From Marinitoga piezophila KA3 (GTDB lineage Bacteria; Thermotogota; Thermotogae; Petrotogales; Petrotogaceae): a stretch of 64,000 nt of DNA. Position numbers and translations under genes: made by a program. A model generated the notes under the pieces. It saw nothing but the letters and a program-made list of their open reading frames with translations, made no database searches and was not told where the DNA came from. Below are positions 62,126-64,000 of the stretch, one piece after another (position 1 is the first letter of the stretch; each line of letters starts with the position of its first letter). Location: assembly GCF_000255135.1 (NCBI RefSeq), contig NC_016751.1, positions 1,054,001 through 1,118,000 on the forward strand, read 5' to 3'.

Positions 62126-63030
62126 AACTAACGGCAATATTAGGTCCTACTGCAGTTGGAAAAACAAATATACTCACTAACCTCGGCGAAAAGTTCGAGG
62201 TTATTTCTTGTGATTCAAGGCAAATTTATAAATATATGAATATAGGTACAGCAAAGCCAACACCAGAAGAAAGAGAAAAAATTCCACATCACTTAATTGA
62301 TTTCGTTTCACCTGATGAACATTATAATGCATACATGTATAGAGTAGATGCATTAAAAAAAATAAAAGAAGTCCTTAATAAAGGAAAGATTCCTATAATT
62401 TCAGGCGGAACTGGATTATATTTTGATGCAGTATCACGAGGTTTTTTTGAAGCACCATCTTCTTTAAGTTTAAGAAGCTATTTAAAAAAATTAGAATATT
62501 CTCAGCATGGTATAATAAGAGAAATATTAAAAGATGTGGATCCAGAAAGTTATGTAAGAATACATCCCAATGATTTAAAAAGAAGCATTAGAGCGTTGGA
62601 AATATATATACTTTCCGGCAAAAGAATGTCAGACTTAATAAAAAGCCAGAAAACAGAAAATCCTTACGAATTTCAAATTATAATTTTAGACAGAGATAGA
62701 AAAGAATTACATGAAAGGATAAATACACGTGTTGAAAAAATGATAGAAATGGGTTTAATTGACGAAGTAAAAAATCTATTAAGAATGGGTTATAACAAAA
62801 ACTTAAATTCAATGAATACTATTGGATATAAAGAAGTATTAGAATATATTGAGGGAAAAGTTGATTATGATAAAATGATACATTTAATAAAAAGAAATAC
62901 AAGAAGGTATGCACGACGCCAGATTATTTATTTTAGAGGATATAAAAACGCTATATGGATAAATCTTTCAGAAGAAAAAAATCCTGTTGAAAAAATCAAA
63001 AAAATCATTAAGAATGGTTTTAATGAATAA
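62122..63030 (+). CDS. miaA: tRNA dimethylallyltransferase
   Basis: A 302-residue enzyme adding a dimethylallyl group to A37 of tRNAs reading UNN codons. The P-loop GPTAVGKT (residues 8-15), the DSRQIYKYMNIGTAKP segment, the HHLIDF stretch and GGTGLYFDAV are all family hallmarks, as is NTRRYARRQ in the C-terminal half. miaA-hfq-hflX is a widely conserved gene order, and all three genes are present here. Confidence 0.97.
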   Translation: MKLTAILGPTAVGKTNILTNLGEKFEVISCDSRQIYKYMNIGTAKPTPEEREKIPHHLIDFVSPDEHYNAYMYRVDALKKIKEVLNKGKIPIISGGTGLYFDAVSRGFFEAPSSLSLRSYLKKLEYSQHGIIREILKDVDPESYVRIHPNDLKRSIRALEIYILSGKRMSDLIKSQKTENPYEFQIIILDRDRKELHERINTRVEKMIEMGLIDEVKNLLRMGYNKNLNSMNTIGYKEVLEYIEGKVDYDKMIHLIKRNTRRYARRQIIYFRGYKNAIWINLSEEKNPVEKIKKIIKNGFNE

Positions 63031-63077
63031 AAAAACTTATATTACTTTTTTCAATATTATTTAAGGGGGGTATGACC

Positions 63078-63338
63078 ATGGCAGAAAAATTTAATTTGCA
63101 AGAACGTTTTTTAAATTTATTGAGAACAAATAAAATTGAATGTAAAATCTATTTTGAAGGTGGATTTCAGACATCAGGATACATAAAATCATTTGATAAT
63201 TTCACCATTCTTTTAGAGAAAAAAGGACAACAATCATTAGTTTATAAACATGCAGTAAAAATGATTGTTCCTATGAAATACGTAAAGCTTTTCCAGCAGC
63301 AACATCAGGAAAATCAATCAGGAGGTAATGAGAATTAA
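63078..63338 (+). CDS. hfq: RNA chaperone Hfq
   Basis: An 86-residue Sm-like hexameric protein that helps small RNAs pair with mRNAs. The Sm1 region (FLNLLRTNKIECKIYF...GYIKSFDNFTILLE) and the Sm2 motif VYKHAVKMIVP with the conserved Tyr-Lys-His are intact. A short Gln/Asn tail (QQQHQENQSGGNEN) follows. Of two in-frame ATGs, 63078 is chosen because AAGGGGGG (63063-63070) is seven bases upstream; 63072 is only one base away. Confidence 0.96.
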   Translation: MAEKFNLQERFLNLLRTNKIECKIYFEGGFQTSGYIKSFDNFTILLEKKGQQSLVYKHAVKMIVPMKYVKLFQQQHQENQSGGNEN

Positions 63339-64000
63339 GAAAGGTGTATTAGTTCTCATAAACAGCAAAAACTTAAGAGAAGATGTTGAGGAGATAATAG
63401 AATTATCCAAAAATATAAATATAGAAATCGTTGAATACATACATCAAAATTTAAATAAACCAGACCCTCTCACTTTTATTGGAAAAGGAAAGTTTGAAGA
63501 TTTGAAAGAACTTATTGCGTTTGTTGATGCAGAAGTGCTCGTTATAAATTCTGAATTATCTCCGAGACAATATATTCATATTTCAAAAGAGCTTAATATT
63601 GAAGTATACGATAGAACAGATGTAATATTAAAGATTTTTTCGGAGCATGCCGAAACTCAGGAAAGCAAGTTACAAATAAAACTTGCTACTCTCAAGCACA
63701 TACTTCCAAGGATATATGGTCTTGGAAGCGAAATGTCCAGAACCGGCGGGGGTATTGGAACAAGAGGTCCAGGTGAACAGGAAAAAGAATACAAAAAAAG
63801 AACCATAAAAAATGAAATATCTAAAATTCAAAATAAACTAAAAAAGATTAAATCCCAAAGAGAACTTACAAGAAAAAACAAAAAAGACATAATAAAAGTT
63901 TCCATTGTGGGATACGCAAGTGCTGGAAAATCAACTTTATTAAAAGAATTAAGCCATGAAAACAAGATAAAAATTTCTGAAAAAATGTTTTCAACTCTGT
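63328..64000 (+). CDS. hflX: GTPase HflX (5' part; continues beyond window)
   Basis: The reading frame from ATG 63328 stays open to the window end (about 224 residues). It shows the HflX N-terminal domain (FIGKGKFEDLKELI, ELSPRQYIHISKELN, VYDRTDVILKIF), the glycine-rich GGGIGTRGPGE linker and the G1 motif GYASAGKSTLL (canonical GYTNAGKST). HflX splits or rescues stalled ribosomes. GGAGG (63321-63325) is only two bases from the ATG and lies in the end of hfq, which it overlaps by 11 bases. Confidence 0.95.
   Translation, partial: MRIKKGVLVLINSKNLREDVEEIIELSKNINIEIVEYIHQNLNKPDPLTFIGKGKFEDLKELIAFVDAEVLVINSELSPRQYIHISKELNIEVYDRTDVILKIFSEHAETQESKLQIKLATLKHILPRIYGLGSEMSRTGGGIGTRGPGEQEKEYKKRTIKNEISKIQNKLKKIKSQRELTRKNKKDIIKVSIVGYASAGKSTLLKELSHENKIKISEKMFSTL

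Overview
The window is AT-rich bacterial chromosome with tightly packed genes. Gene content points to the Thermotogota, most likely a Marinitoga/Petrotoga-like member (inference from content; no rRNA is present to confirm it). The signs are an Opp-type transporter placed with a GH1 glycosidase and a LacI repressor, a MalG-type permease carrying a very large extracytoplasmic insertion, flagellar and chemotaxis genes, HD-GYP signalling proteins, a non-canonical Lon protease and a single Xer-type recombinase. No tRNA, rRNA, CRISPR array or intact transposon was seen.

Layout. 1-5.0 kb: a nucleotidyltransferase gene, a decayed IS3-type orfA remnant, two unrelated AAA-ATPase/PD-(D/E)XK proteins and a HAD phosphatase; this is the most accessory-looking part. 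5.0-13.1 kb (minus): a sugar-uptake operon (solute-binding protein, two permeases, two ATPases, GH1 glycosidase, LacI repressor). Its promoter carries a palindromic operator exactly between the -35 and -10 boxes. 13.2-16.6 kb (plus): Lon-like protease and tyrosine recombinase. 16.6-26.1 kb (minus): HD-GYP sensor, chemoreceptor, mannose-1-phosphate guanylyltransferase and two large uncharacterised envelope proteins, one with a beta-helix.

26.3-38.9 kb (mostly plus): housekeeping genes. D-alanine metabolism (alr, ddl) is interleaved with a YhaM-type nuclease and topA, followed by a radical SAM protein, an iron alcohol dehydrogenase, a histidine phosphatase, a ComB-like phosphatase and a parvulin-type foldase. 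39.0-43.3 kb: a possible small RNA, then a cobalamin riboswitch with a terminator in front of a succinyl-CoA-synthetase-like gene pair and an AspT/YidE-type transporter. 43.3-48.0 kb (minus): rlmH, rodA/ftsW, and a second HD-GYP protein overlapping a stand-alone periplasmic binding protein.

48.2-64 kb (plus, nearly unbroken): DUF2520 Rossmann protein, panB, a monofunctional biotin ligase, hpt, purine nucleoside phosphorylase, a lytic transglycosylase, fliF-fliG-fliH-fliI, two sugar-ABC permeases, a DivIC/FtsL-like protein, a methyltransferase, miaA, hfq and the start of hflX, which is cut by the window edge.

Most distinctive: the B12 riboswitch on a sucCD-like/transporter operon; two genes (YigZ family and birA) whose only well-placed start codon appears to be AUU; the DUF2520-panB pair as a candidate ketopantoate reductase; the MalG insertion; a repeated extended -10 promoter word (TATGATATAAT); and the same binding-domain/HD-GYP architecture present once fused and once split.
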